The translations under genes and the position numbers were made by a program. The notes beneath the pieces are model-generated. The model was not told where the DNA came from and searched no databases. It worked only from the letters and a program-made list of their open reading frames with translations. From CAZAFL01 sp964484465 (GTDB taxonomy: Bacteria; Bacteroidota; Ignavibacteria; UBA10030; SZUA-254): a DNA stretch of 24,337 nt. Positions 1 through 8,787 of this stretch are shown here, in pieces; the stretch's first letter is position 1; each line of letters opens with the position of its first letter. Location of the stretch: contig CAZAFL010000036.1 of NCBI GenBank assembly GCA_964484465.1, positions 1-24,337 of the forward strand, given 5' to 3'.

Positions 1-281
1 TAAAGCGGAAAACTATAAGTGCAGACTACAACTACGCACTGGCTGCTTAATTAAAAGCAACCCATCCGATACTGTTTCGCCCGGTGAACAGTAGAAGGGT
101 GTCGAATTAATCGGGATAGCTTCAGAATATGCTCAGGATGCTGAAGTGAAATTTGACTGAGCTGACCCAAGTGAACGGCGTCTGCTCCCGATTCCTTGGG
201 TGAAAGTGTAAGAGCAGACTATAGATGTAGAAGTTTTTGTGGTCTTCTCTTCGGACCGGGGTTCGATTCCCCGCATCTCCA
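1..281 (+). ncRNA. ssrA: tmRNA (transfer-messenger RNA), 3' part; 5' end off the window
   Basis: tmRNA rescues stalled ribosomes by acting first as tRNA-Ala and then as a short mRNA that adds a degradation tag. The tag frame is visible at 21-50: GCA resume codon, then codons reading ADYNYALAA and TAA, the usual ALAA-type ending. Downstream helices of the pseudoknot region are intact: 71-76 pairs with 87-92, 120-125 with 141-146, and 180-187 with 212-219. The tRNA-like 3' end has a T-stem 257-261/269-273 around the loop TTCGATT, then the acceptor strand 274-280 and discriminator A at 281. The next bases are CAA, so CCA is not encoded and must be added after processing. The 5' acceptor half and the region before the tag lie upstream of the window. 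Confidence 0.93.
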
Positions 282-285
282 CAAT

Positions 286-314
286 AAGCCGTCCATGTGA
301 CGGCTTTTCTTTTG
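286..314 (+). terminator. Rho-independent terminator of tmRNA
   Basis: An 8-bp perfect stem, AAGCCGTC (286-293) with GACGGCTT (299-306), closes a 5-nt loop and runs into a T-rich tract. It starts 5 bases after the tmRNA discriminator, as expected for an intrinsic terminator of ssrA. Confidence 0.88.
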
Positions 315-404
315 AATTTTGATCTGCTCACCTGCAGAATTCCCTAACCAAATTATTTTTCTCTTGCATTTTTCAGTTAAATACCATAATCTTTACTCTA
401 AACG

Positions 405-1310
405 ATGGGGAAGAGTCCAATAAAAATTAATTTTGCTAAGATGACCGGCGCGGGGAATGATTTCGTCTTAGTTGATGCCATAGAAGAAAACCTGGAGCTG
501 GAATGGACAAAACTGACGCCCATCCTGTGCAACAGACGTTACGGCGTAGGAGCGGATGGATTGCTGGTTCTTGAAAAGAGCATTATTGCATCCTTCAAAA
601 TGAATTATTTTAATGCCGACGGTAGTTTCGGAGGCATGTGCGGCAACGGTGGGAGGTGTTCCGCAAAATATATGATGGAAAAACTCCACGTACCTGAAAT
701 TAATTTCGAGGCGCTGGATTATGTGTATCGTTCTTATATTTCAAATGATGAAGTAGGTTTACATCTTAAAGATCCTAAATCGTTTCAAAAGAACATAAAG
801 ATACAAGTCTTAGGCGAAGATGTTTTAAGTCATTTTATTGATACAGGCGCACCACATCTTATTGTGAACGTGCACGAATTACCCGACCGGTTGCAGAAGC
901 TCATGCTTGAGGGCGGAATTTTTGAAATCGGAAAAGCGTTAAGGTATCATCCACATTTTGCTCCGGGAGGAGTAAATGTAGATTTTATTCAAATTTTGAG
1001 TACGTCGTCCGTTACCATGCGCACATACGAAAGGGGGGTGGAAAATGAGACATTGGCCTGCGGAACCGGCGCTGTTGCTTCAGCGGTCTGTTCATCAATC
1101 CTGGCAAACTTAAAGTCGCCTGTAGATGTTATTACAAAGAGTGAAGAAAGACTTAAAGTAACTTTTCATAAAGAAGGTACCAATTTTACAAATATTATAC
1201 TTACCGGTTCTGCATATAAAGTATTTCAAGGATACTTTTATTTCTCATTTGAAAACAATTGTATTTATGGAGATACACCAATAACATTTGAGCAAACTTA
1301 CAAATCATAA
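405..1310 (+). CDS. dapF: Diaminopimelate epimerase
   Basis: Cytoplasmic, cofactor-independent racemase that converts LL- to meso-diaminopimelate for lysine and peptidoglycan synthesis. The 301-residue product has the family's two catalytic cysteines in their usual settings: Cys79 in MCGNGGRC and Cys219 in ETLACGTGA. The N-terminal KMTGAGNDF motif and the ERGVENET block before Cys219 also fit. It is slightly longer than the usual ~275 residues, mainly through a C-terminal extension of about 30 residues with no recognisable motif. The ATG at 405 starts just before the conserved N-terminus; no clear SD is present. A weak promoter-like pair (TTGCAT 364-369, CATAAT 385-390, spacer only 15) precedes it. 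The Rieske gene begins 28 bases after its stop, so co-transcription is possible although the functions are unrelated. Confidence 0.95.
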   Translation: MGKSPIKINFAKMTGAGNDFVLVDAIEENLELEWTKLTPILCNRRYGVGADGLLVLEKSIIASFKMNYFNADGSFGGMCGNGGRCSAKYMMEKLHVPEINFEALDYVYRSYISNDEVGLHLKDPKSFQKNIKIQVLGEDVLSHFIDTGAPHLIVNVHELPDRLQKLMLEGGIFEIGKALRYHPHFAPGGVNVDFIQILSTSSVTMRTYERGVENETLACGTGAVASAVCSSILANLKSPVDVITKSEERLKVTFHKEGTNFTNIILTGSAYKVFQGYFYFSFENNCIYGDTPITFEQTYKS

Positions 1311-1338
1311 TTATTTGCCGTCGAAGAATTGAATATCA

Positions 1339-1773
1339 ATGGAGCAAAGAACCGGCAGCAAGCGACGTGATTTCCTTACGCAGGTATTGGTAGGATGGAG
1401 TGCCATTACATTTCTTCCGGCACTGATAGCTACTATCGAGTATATTATTCCTCCAAGGCTCAGAGAGCAAATATTAGAACGCATGAATGTGGGAAAGATC
1501 AGCGATATCCCAGAAAATGATGCAAAAATCATCAAATTCAACAAAAAGCCAATTATTCTGCTCCGGAGTAATGAGGGACAGGTTAAAGCGTTCTCCGCAG
1601 TATGTACACATCTTGGATGTATTGTTCAGTATCAGACAGATCGCAAAGTGTTTCATTGTAATTGTCATGGAAGCGAATTCGATACCAACGGCAAGAATAT
1701 CGCCGGCCCTGCACCTTTACCGCTCCAGCCATATAGAGTTGAGTTGAGCGATAACGATGTAATCATATCTTGA
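1339..1773 (+). CDS. petC: Rieske iron-sulfur protein of a cytochrome bc/b6f-type complex
   Basis: High-potential 2Fe-2S subunit that takes electrons from quinol in the Qo site of the bc complex. Box I is C89-T-H91-L-G-C94 and box II is C107-N-C109-H110-G-S. The order predicts C89, H91, C107 and H110 as cluster ligands and C94-C109 as the stabilising disulfide, marking the bc/b6f class rather than a dioxygenase ferredoxin. Residues 16-33 form a single membrane anchor preceded by KRRDF, which resembles a Tat-type N-region. At 144 residues it is short but complete. The cytochrome b gene follows after about 50 bases, so the pair likely forms one transcription unit. The gene symbol follows usage in green sulfur bacteria; qcrA would be equivalent. 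Confidence 0.93.
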   Translation: MEQRTGSKRRDFLTQVLVGWSAITFLPALIATIEYIIPPRLREQILERMNVGKISDIPENDAKIIKFNKKPIILLRSNEGQVKAFSAVCTHLGCIVQYQTDRKVFHCNCHGSEFDTNGKNIAGPAPLPLQPYRVELSDNDVIIS

Positions 1774-1825
1774 TTATATAGTTAACCCAGTAATTTAAAT
1801 TAATCCTCTCAGGCCCTCTTTGCTC

Positions 1826-2884
1826 ATGAAACAATTATCTATTTGGATTGATGAGCGAATACATCTAAGTTCAGTTCTGGAATTTCTATCAAAGAAAACC
1901 GTTCCTCGGCATCGGCATTCATTCTGGTATCTGTTCGGAGGATTGACTCTCTTTTTCTTTCTGGTCCAGCTTGTCACCGGCATGTTGTTACTATTATATT
2001 ACAGTCCGACGCCGGCCACTGCGAACGAGAGTGTCCACTTCATTGTGGAACAAGTTCCATTCGGATGGCTGGTGCATACTCTTCATAGCTGGTCGGCTAA
2101 TTTGATGATTGTCTCTATTCTGATTCATCTCATTAGCACGTATTTCCTGAAGTCATACCGAAAACCACGCGAGGTCATGTGGCTCACCGGCGTTGTACTT
2201 TTGTTCATTGTCCTTGGTTTTGCATTTACCGGATATCTGCTCCCATGGGATACGACAGCTTATTTTGCCACTCAAATTGGTACCGAAATTCCGAAGACTA
2301 TCCCTGTCATAGGAAACATCATAGTAACAATCTTACGGGGAGGTCAGTACATTGCTGATGACAGCCTGAAACGACTTTTTGCGCTCCACGCAGTTATATT
2401 CCCGATTCTCATAAGCGCGTTGATCTTCTTTCATTTAGTACTAAACCAAGTGCACGGTTCAAGTCTTCCCTTAGGAATAAAACCAGATAAACCGGGAATT
2501 CGTTTTTACCCTAATTATTTATTCCGTGATGGAATAGCCTGGCTAACGGGACTTATAATACTCTTGACGTTTAGCTTGTTGTTCCCGATAAGTATCGGCC
2601 CGAAGGCGGATCCTTACGCATCTGCTCCTGTAGGAATTAAGCCTGAATGGTATTTCCTGCCTCTTTTTCAATCATTGAGGATGGTTCCCGCCACAATAGC
2701 CGGATTAAACAGCGAAATGGTTGTTAATATCGGCGTCGGATTAGGAGGATTACTCCTTTTCTTAGTGCCATTCCTCGACAAGAAAGCGAAAAATGAACAA
2801 CAAAGTGAAGTCTTTAAGTGGGCAGGGATTGTTATAGTAGCTTATATGCTGCTTTGTATTTTCCTTGCATATTTAGTCAAATGA
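1826..2884 (+). CDS. petB: Cytochrome b, fused b6 + subunit IV type
   Basis: Membrane di-heme cytochrome that forms the quinol oxidation and reduction sites of the bc complex. Residue numbers here count from an in-frame TTG at 1820; the ATG at 1826 is preferred as start. Heme ligands are His89 and His103 (13 residues between) and His190 and His205 (14 between, the b6f-type spacing). The Qo motif PEWY is at 275-278, so the subunit IV half is fused on. About seven or eight membrane spans are visible. At the position of the Cys that binds heme ci in cytochrome b6, the sequence reads WYLFGG, so that Cys is absent. No cytochrome c1 or f gene is adjacent; a 56-residue membrane protein follows 7 bases after the stop. 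Confidence 0.93.
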   Translation: MKQLSIWIDERIHLSSVLEFLSKKTVPRHRHSFWYLFGGLTLFFFLVQLVTGMLLLLYYSPTPATANESVHFIVEQVPFGWLVHTLHSWSANLMIVSILIHLISTYFLKSYRKPREVMWLTGVVLLFIVLGFAFTGYLLPWDTTAYFATQIGTEIPKTIPVIGNIIVTILRGGQYIADDSLKRLFALHAVIFPILISALIFFHLVLNQVHGSSLPLGIKPDKPGIRFYPNYLFRDGIAWLTGLIILLTFSLLFPISIGPKADPYASAPVGIKPEWYFLPLFQSLRMVPATIAGLNSEMVVNIGVGLGGLLLFLVPFLDKKAKNEQQSEVFKWAGIVIVAYMLLCIFLAYLVK

Positions 2885-2891
2885 ATTAATT

Positions 2892-3062
2892 ATGAAAGAT
2901 AGTTTAAATCAAAGTTTAGATATATTTCAGGGCGTTCCGACTGCAGAGAACCGGATCGTGGCTCTTGTTTGCGTACTATTTGTACTCTCTATAATGACAG
3001 TTTTGGTATACTTTAAGATGAGGCAGGTCGATAACAGAGACAATCAATCCAATAAACCATAG
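2892..3062 (+). CDS. Small single-span membrane protein next to cytochrome b (56 aa)
   Basis: An uninterrupted ATG-to-TAG frame of 56 codons starts 7 bases after the cytochrome b stop. The translation has a polar N-terminus (MKDSLNQSLDIFQGVPTAEN), one hydrophobic span at about residues 22-41 and a charged, Lys/Arg/Asn-rich tail (FKMRQVDNRDNQSNKP). Charge distribution suggests the C-terminus is cytoplasmic. No SD is visible, but this is common among neighbours. I do not recognise a family. Size, topology and position suggest a small accessory subunit of the bc complex, comparable to the one-span subunits of b6f and bc1 complexes; that role is inference from context. Confidence 0.6.
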   Translation: MKDSLNQSLDIFQGVPTAENRIVALVCVLFVLSIMTVLVYFKMRQVDNRDNQSNKP

Positions 3063-3122
3063 TTGCATCCACGCCGTTTTCCTATAATATATATTATGTA
3101 AAGTATAATCTTAGCATGGAAT

Positions 3123-5357
3123 TCATTTTTCACTAAGTTCCTCCATCTTCTTTTCCAAGCTCTCACTGTATGCCCTGCTGATTTGACTGTAATTTAGATT
3201 TATTTTACCGCAGAGGAGAAATTTTTCATGGATCACTTCTCCAAGTATTTGAAACTTTACCTGTTTTTCTCTGCTTAACTTTTCAATATCCGGTACCTTC
3301 GCGATCGAAGCGGACACGATAATTCTTGACTGATCCTCACCAAACAGTGTAAAATCAGATCTAATATCACTTTTGATACTTATTTCTACACCAAAATGCT
3401 TGCTTGGGTTAAGAATACAGCACTCGGCTAATGCGACTGCTAATCCACCGTCACTTACGTCGTGAGCAGAATTTATAAGCCGTTTTCGAATTAATTCAAG
3501 ACACAAATGCTGAACCCTTTTTTCCTTACATAGGTCTATCCCGGGAGCATCTCCACTTACAAGGCCATGGATAACTTTAAGATACTCTGAACCGCCTATA
3601 TGCATTCCTACTTCACCAAGGAGAATTATAACATCACCTTCAGTTTTAAAATATGGTGTCATTATATCCTCGATGGACCCGATTTCCCCCAACATCCCAA
3701 TAACCGGTGTCGGGTAGATAACACTTCCGGGGTTTTCATTATAAAAACTCACATTGCCACCAGTGACAGGAGTATTGAGAACCCTGCACGCATCTCCAAT
3801 GCCCCGAACCGCCTCTTTGAACTGCCAAAAGCTTTCAGGTTTATACGGATTTCCAAAATTCAGACAGTTTGTAATAGCAATGGGCATTGCCCCAACACAC
3901 ACAACATTTCTCGCACTTTCAGCTACAGCAATTTGTGCGCCTAAATATGGATTCAAATAAACGTACCTGGGGTTGCAATCAGTTTTTAACGCTAGCGCCT
4001 TATCAGCTCCTTTTAGATGTATAACAGCTGCATCGCTCCCCTCGTACAAAATCGTGTTTGTGCGAACCATAGAATCGTATTGTGTATAAATCCATGACTT
4101 AGAACAAATGTTAGGAGATTCAAGGAGAGATAAAAGACATTTATTGTAATCATACGGTTCATCTACTTTAGTGGAATCGAATTCCCTAATTTGCTTTATG
4201 TAATATGGTTCCCTGCTTTCACGAATGTAAACTGGAGCTCCACCGCCAAGAACCAGACTTTCTGCCGGAATATCGGCAATCACTTCTCCCCGGTACCGCA
4301 TGTGTAATCTGCCGTCCTTTGTAACAGAGCCAATTTGTCTACATTCTAAATCCCATTTCCGATATATTTGCTTTATCTCTTCAATATCATGTTGCTTTAC
4401 TACCAGGAGCATGCGTTCCTGTGATTCTGAGAGGAGAATTTCATATCCTGTCATATTTTTTTCGCGCACAGGAACCGCATCTAGGTTAATGTCCATTCCA
4501 CTTCCGCCACGAGCGCACATCTCGGATGTAGAGCAGGTAATACCGGCAGCCCCCATATCCTGTATGCCAACAACTAAACCAGCGCCAATAGCTTCAAGAG
4601 TTGCTTCAAGCAATAATTTCTCTGTAAATGGATCTCCGACTTGAACTGAAGGGCGTTTTTCTTCTGATGTTTCAGTTATTTCCTCAGAGGCAAACGTGGC
4701 TCCGTGAATTCCGTCTCTCCCGGTAGATGAGCCAACAATAAAAACCTGGTTGCCTTCGCCGGTGGCGATTGCATGAGCAACCGCTGAATGCTTAACAATT
4801 CCCACACCCATCGCATTTACAAGCGGGTTTTCGTTATACGAAGGATCAAAGAAAACATCTCCTCCGACAGTCGGGACGCCGAAACTGTTACCGTAATCTC
4901 CAATACCTTTAACAATTCCTTTCATCAGGTATTGTGTTCGTTTATGGTCAATGCTCCCGAATCGTAATGAGTTTAGCGCGGCTATCGGACGCGCTCCCAT
5001 CGTAAATATATCCCTCATGATACCACCCACTCCCGTAGCAGCCCCCTGATATGGTTCAACAGCTGAAGGATGGTTATGGCTCTCGATCTTAAAAACGACT
5101 GCAAGTCCGTCACCTATGTCAACAAGTCCTGCATTCTCCTCTCCTGCGTTTGCAAGAAGCCTTGAACCGCTTCGGGGGAGTTTCTTTAATTCTTCAATAG
5201 AATTCTTGTAACTGCAATGTTCACTCCACATTACACTGAACATTCCAAGTTCAGTATACGTTGGCTTGCGACCTATCAGCGCAACAATGCGATTGAATTC
5301 ATCTTCCGTCAACCCATGATGTTGGGCAAACTCAATATTTACTTCAGATTCCTTCAT
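3123..5357 (-). CDS. purL: Phosphoribosylformylglycinamidine synthase subunit PurL
   Basis: Catalyses the ATP-dependent conversion of FGAR to FGAM in purine synthesis; the small form works with PurQ and PurS, which are not in this window. The 744-residue length is typical of the small PurL type. Seen in the sequence: SEHCSYKNS at 45-53, ESHNHPS at 92-98 (phosphate/substrate region), the following GAATGVGGIMRD block, a second half repeating the same fold with NFGNP and GGNVSFYNE motifs, and NSAHDVSDGGLA near the C-terminus. The ATG at 5357 is preceded by a good SD (AGCAGGAC). It is the last gene of the SDR-yqeY-cvpA-mutS2-purL run, 69 bases after mutS2. It converges on the petB transcript, and no GC-rich terminator is seen between them. 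Confidence 0.96.
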   Translation of the reverse strand: MKESEVNIEFAQHHGLTEDEFNRIVALIGRKPTYTELGMFSVMWSEHCSYKNSIEELKKLPRSGSRLLANAGEENAGLVDIGDGLAVVFKIESHNHPSAVEPYQGAATGVGGIMRDIFTMGARPIAALNSLRFGSIDHKRTQYLMKGIVKGIGDYGNSFGVPTVGGDVFFDPSYNENPLVNAMGVGIVKHSAVAHAIATGEGNQVFIVGSSTGRDGIHGATFASEEITETSEEKRPSVQVGDPFTEKLLLEATLEAIGAGLVVGIQDMGAAGITCSTSEMCARGGSGMDINLDAVPVREKNMTGYEILLSESQERMLLVVKQHDIEEIKQIYRKWDLECRQIGSVTKDGRLHMRYRGEVIADIPAESLVLGGGAPVYIRESREPYYIKQIREFDSTKVDEPYDYNKCLLSLLESPNICSKSWIYTQYDSMVRTNTILYEGSDAAVIHLKGADKALALKTDCNPRYVYLNPYLGAQIAVAESARNVVCVGAMPIAITNCLNFGNPYKPESFWQFKEAVRGIGDACRVLNTPVTGGNVSFYNENPGSVIYPTPVIGMLGEIGSIEDIMTPYFKTEGDVIILLGEVGMHIGGSEYLKVIHGLVSGDAPGIDLCKEKRVQHLCLELIRKRLINSAHDVSDGGLAVALAECCILNPSKHFGVEISIKSDIRSDFTLFGEDQSRIIVSASIAKVPDIEKLSREKQVKFQILGEVIHEKFLLCGKINLNYSQISRAYSESLEKKMEELSEK

Positions 5358-5426
5358 GTCCTGCTTTTCTATGTAAGGGGGAGCTTAACTGGAACAGGAA
5401 TGGATCGTAAAACAGTAAATAATAAT

Positions 5427-7775
5427 TCACTCTAACTCGACAATTGTAACTCCCGAGCCTCCTTGATTCCATTCCCCTAGTTTAAATGATTTTATACCCG
5501 GTAAACTTTTGAGATAGTCTGAAACTCTTCTTCGCAGAGCTCCGGTTCCCTTGCCATGGATTAGTTCAAGGCGGTGAGCTCCCGTCAAGATTGCATCATC
5601 CAGGAACTTTTCTACAGCGTTGATCGCTTCATCACCATACATGCCGCGTAAATCAAGGCTGAATCTGACATCACGTTCTTCAGACGAACCAAGAACCTGC
5701 TTTACCATGGCCGGTTTGCGTTCAGAAATTTTAAGCTCTCTTTTATGAATCTTCACTCTTAGGTCACCCGTTACAACTACATAGTGATCAGCATCCAATT
5801 TTTCTACTATTTCTCCAGATGCTCCCATTCCCTTTAAAAAGACGAAGTCCCCAATAGAAAAATCTCTAGTAGGGTCATCACGTTCAGTAAGTTCACCTCG
5901 CATCTTATTAAATTCTTCGTCAATTTTCTTGATCTCGCTCTTTGCTGATCTGACTACTTTTGTGCTGGCTGCGTTTTCTTTAATTTCCTTTACAATTTTT
6001 TCGATAGCAACATTTGCCTTCTGAACGATCAATTCAGCTTCATCCAGTGCGCGAGATTTAATCGATTTCATTTCTTTTTCTAAAGAAGATATCCTGTTTT
6101 CATAAAGGAAAATAGACTCTTTTAATTTATTTTTTTCGATTTTGACTTCCTCAAGATTACTCGCGAGTTCCTGCGACTTATGTTCAAGATCAAGGATGAG
6201 GTTTTCAAGTTTATTTGCCTCACTTCCCTTTAAATTTCTTGATACCTCAAGCACGGTTTCCGGCAATTGAATCCTCTCCGCCATTTCTATCGCATAGCTA
6301 CTCCCAGGAATACCCAACCGAAAATTGTATGTCGGTGTTAACGTATCTAAATTAAATTCCATTGCAGCATTTTGGAATCGGGGAGTCTCAAACGCAAAGG
6401 TCTTTAATGCTCCGTGGTGTGTTGTGGCAATTGTTGAACAGTCCGCTTGTGAGAGTGAGCGCAAAACGGCGGCGGCCAGGGATGCCCCTTCATTTGGATC
6501 CGTGCCTGAACATATTTCATCTACCAGAATGAGGCTATCTTTGTCGGCGTGATCGAGAATAAACTTTAAATTCTTGAGATGGGAACTGAAACTGCTAAGA
6601 TCGTTCTCTATCGACTGCTCATCTCCCATATCAACAAATATATCCGAAAAAATTCGCATCTCAGATTCTGACGATACTGGTATGTGACAACCCGATTGAT
6701 GAAGGAGACATAGTAACCCTATTGTTTTCAAGACGACGCTCTTGCCTCCCGCATTTGGTCCGGTTATAACGAGAGTGTTAATTTCCTCCCCAACTTCAAG
6801 ATTCAACGGGATTACTTCTTCCCTTTTATGGAGGTGAAGGAGCATTGGGTGACGCGCATTGTAGAGCTTTAATTTTCCGGCTGTCTTCAGAACAGCTTCA
6901 ATACCGATAATTTCAAGAGAATATTTTGCCTTTGCCTGAATGAAGTCGAGCTCGCCTAATATTCTGACAATATTCAGAATTTCCTCTCTCGCCGAACGAA
7001 TTTGTTCAGTTAATTCCTTTAGTATACTCTCAATTTCCTTTTGTTCTTGAAATTGTAGTGTACATATTTCATTATTTACTTCAAGGGTTTCTGTCGGTTC
7101 AATATAAACAGTGGCGCCGCTTGAAGAAGTATTATGAATAAAACCACGTATTCTGTTCTTGTGCTCCACTTTAACCGGAATCACCATCCGACCTTCCCTC
7201 GTCGTAATAATCTCATCCTGTGCCCACTCTTTTTCCACCATTGTCCCAAGAATAGATGATAAACGCTTTTTCAAGTGACTGCTTTTTTCCACAATCTGAC
7301 GCCTTATTGCGAGAAGCTCTTTACTCGCTGAGTCTTTTACTCTTTCTTCATCATCGATAGCCAGGCTAATGTTATATTCAAGGACTTTATTCTGTTGAAT
7401 GGTGCTAATCAATTTGAAAAGAAGAGGATATAACTGTTTTCTTCTTGTAAAATATGATAGTATATTCCTACCGGTTTTTAGTACGATGGCAATCGCGTGT
7501 AATTCTTTAGGTGATAAAATGAAGTTTTCAATTGTAGACCTCTGAAGGCTCGTCCGGACATCAATCACATTATCGAGAGGCGGAGGTTCATCACTCTCCA
7601 GAATGTTTTTCATTTCCGATACAAGGGACAACTTGAGCCTGATTTCATCAGGGGAAGTAGAAGGAGTCAGCCGGTCCAGATGCTCCCGTCCGATTTCAGA
7701 AAGCGTGTAACGACAGATATGATTCTTTATTTTGTCAAACTCGAGCTTGGTGAAGGAATTCAAAAACTCACGCAT
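5427..7775 (-). CDS. mutS2: Endonuclease MutS2 (MutS-like ATPase with Smr domain)
   Basis: MutS2 proteins act on branched DNA and collided or stalled ribosomes rather than in classical mismatch repair. The 782-residue product lacks the MutS mismatch-recognition domain. It has an N-terminal core/lever region (about 1-330), the ABC ATPase with Walker A GPNAGGKS at 339-346, the signature DLSSFSSHL at 392-400, Walker B LILVDEICSGTDP around 415-427 and TTHH at 451-454. A long charged coiled coil (about 510-630) and a C-terminal Smr domain follow, with LDLRGMYGDEA and the HGKGTGALR nuclease motif. All key ATPase and Smr motifs are intact. It starts 9 bases after the cvpA-like gene, the common cvpA-mutS2 pairing. 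Confidence 0.96.
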   Translation of the reverse strand: MREFLNSFTKLEFDKIKNHICRYTLSEIGREHLDRLTPSTSPDEIRLKLSLVSEMKNILESDEPPPLDNVIDVRTSLQRSTIENFILSPKELHAIAIVLKTGRNILSYFTRRKQLYPLLFKLISTIQQNKVLEYNISLAIDDEERVKDSASKELLAIRRQIVEKSSHLKKRLSSILGTMVEKEWAQDEIITTREGRMVIPVKVEHKNRIRGFIHNTSSSGATVYIEPTETLEVNNEICTLQFQEQKEIESILKELTEQIRSAREEILNIVRILGELDFIQAKAKYSLEIIGIEAVLKTAGKLKLYNARHPMLLHLHKREEVIPLNLEVGEEINTLVITGPNAGGKSVVLKTIGLLCLLHQSGCHIPVSSESEMRIFSDIFVDMGDEQSIENDLSSFSSHLKNLKFILDHADKDSLILVDEICSGTDPNEGASLAAAVLRSLSQADCSTIATTHHGALKTFAFETPRFQNAAMEFNLDTLTPTYNFRLGIPGSSYAIEMAERIQLPETVLEVSRNLKGSEANKLENLILDLEHKSQELASNLEEVKIEKNKLKESIFLYENRISSLEKEMKSIKSRALDEAELIVQKANVAIEKIVKEIKENAASTKVVRSAKSEIKKIDEEFNKMRGELTERDDPTRDFSIGDFVFLKGMGASGEIVEKLDADHYVVVTGDLRVKIHKRELKISERKPAMVKQVLGSSEERDVRFSLDLRGMYGDEAINAVEKFLDDAILTGAHRLELIHGKGTGALRRRVSDYLKSLPGIKSFKLGEWNQGGSGVTIVELE

Positions 7776-7784
7776 GCATCCACT

Positions 7785-8312
7785 TTACTCGCTAATGTGA
7801 AGCTGGCCGAAACTGGCTTTTAGTTCATCGAGAAATGCCTTTGATTCAGGTACCCAGGTCATAGAATAATCGAATACAAGAGGGGCAAAATTCAACACCT
7901 GCTTGTAAAGCATGGAATTTTTCTTATCGTCCTTCGAAGGCTGGTCAAAAATATTCAACATAAGGAGAAACAAGCTTATAGCGACTGCTCCCTGCCCTCC
8001 TCCCATTATGGCCCCGGCAATTCGTGATGTAACTTTTATTGTGTTGCTTCCGCTTTGCCCGAACCACCGGTAGAATAAATTTAATAAAATTGAAATCACG
8101 AGAAAGATGAGAAGAAATGCAAGAACATAGGAAGTATCCTTTGAAAAATCCAGCCACCCTCGCAGAACATCCCCGAAAGCCGGAAAGAATTTAGTAGCAC
8201 AAATTAAGCCTCCCCAAAAACCGATGATACCGAATAATTTCTTAAAAAAGCCGTCCCTGAACCCGAGTACTATATACATCAAAAGGCTTAACGCAATGAG
8301 AACATCTATCAT
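7785..8312 (-). CDS. cvpA: CvpA family membrane protein
   Basis: The 175-residue product has four hydrophobic spans (about 3-20, 28-45, 62-83 and 102-122) and the early FRDGFFKKLFGIIGFWGG block found in CvpA proteins, ending in a soluble tail of about 50 residues. CvpA was named for colicin V export in E. coli; its general role is linked to envelope integrity and is not well defined. The ATG at 8312 lies 4 bases after the yqeY-like stop and mutS2 begins 9 bases after its own stop, so these genes are tightly operonic. Family assignment rests on topology, the N-terminal motif and the mutS2 neighbour. Confidence 0.87.
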   Translation of the reverse strand: MIDVLIALSLLMYIVLGFRDGFFKKLFGIIGFWGGLICATKFFPAFGDVLRGWLDFSKDTSYVLAFLLIFLVISILLNLFYRWFGQSGSNTIKVTSRIAGAIMGGGQGAVAISLFLLMLNIFDQPSKDDKKNSMLYKQVLNFAPLVFDYSMTWVPESKAFLDELKASFGQLHISE

Positions 8313-8316
8313 GAGT

Positions 8317-8769
8317 TTAATCCCCTAAAATCCGTTTGACTTGTTCCTGAATTAGTTTTCCATCCGCTTTGCCTTTGAGTTCTTTCATAACTGCAGACAT
8401 CACCTTACCGAAGTCTTTCGATGAAGTAACTCCAAGTTGTGTCACAATGCTCCGAATTTTCTCCTCAACTTCTTGGGCTGACAATTGTTTTGGAAGGTAC
8501 GATTCGATGATTGCGAGCTCACGTTCTTCCTGATCGGCAAGATCGTTCCGGCTATTTTTACGAAATATCTCGATTGACTCTTTCCTTTTCTTTGAAGCCG
8601 AAATCAGTACGCCAAGCTCATCTTCAGAATTCATTCCACCCGAAGGGCGCTTCTCCACCTGCTTTTCCAGCAATGCCGCTCGGATAGTACGTAATGTCTC
8701 GAGTCGTAATTTATCTCCGCCCTTCATCGCAGACTTCATATCCTCAGCTATTTTTTCGAGCATTGTCAT
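8317..8769 (-). CDS. yqeY: GatB/YqeY domain protein
   Basis: Stand-alone YqeY-type protein related to the C-terminal tRNA-binding tail of GatB, the amidotransferase subunit. The translation shows the family N-terminus (MTMLEKIAEDMKSAMKGGDK), the LRLETLRTIRAALLEKQVEKR block, the helix with IESYLPKQLS, and the final GKVMSAVMKELKGKADG segment. The frame can be opened at a TTG at 8784, but the ATG at 8769 matches the family start and has GAGAG about 9 bases upstream, giving 150 residues. The molecular role is not established; tRNA binding is the usual proposal. It lies 18 bases after the SDR gene and 4 before cvpA. Confidence 0.9.
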   Translation of the reverse strand: MTMLEKIAEDMKSAMKGGDKLRLETLRTIRAALLEKQVEKRPSGGMNSEDELGVLISASKKRKESIEIFRKNSRNDLADQEERELAIIESYLPKQLSAQEVEEKIRSIVTQLGVTSSKDFGKVMSAVMKELKGKADGKLIQEQVKRILGD

Positions 8770-8787
8770 ATTTATTTCTCTCAAAAT

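Noticed and set aside
122..331. 69-residue minus-strand frame with GDAGNRTPVRR
   Set aside because: It is antisense to the tmRNA 3' end and terminator; such peptides arise from reading T-arms backwards.
3084..3097. 14-bp perfect palindrome ATAATATATATTAT between the petB unit and purL
   Set aside because: Pure A/T and short; expected easily in AT-rich intergenic DNA, and not followed by a T-tract on either strand.
6325..6552. 75-residue plus-strand frame inside mutS2
   Set aside because: Antisense to conserved MutS2 ATPase sequence; no start signals or recognisable product.
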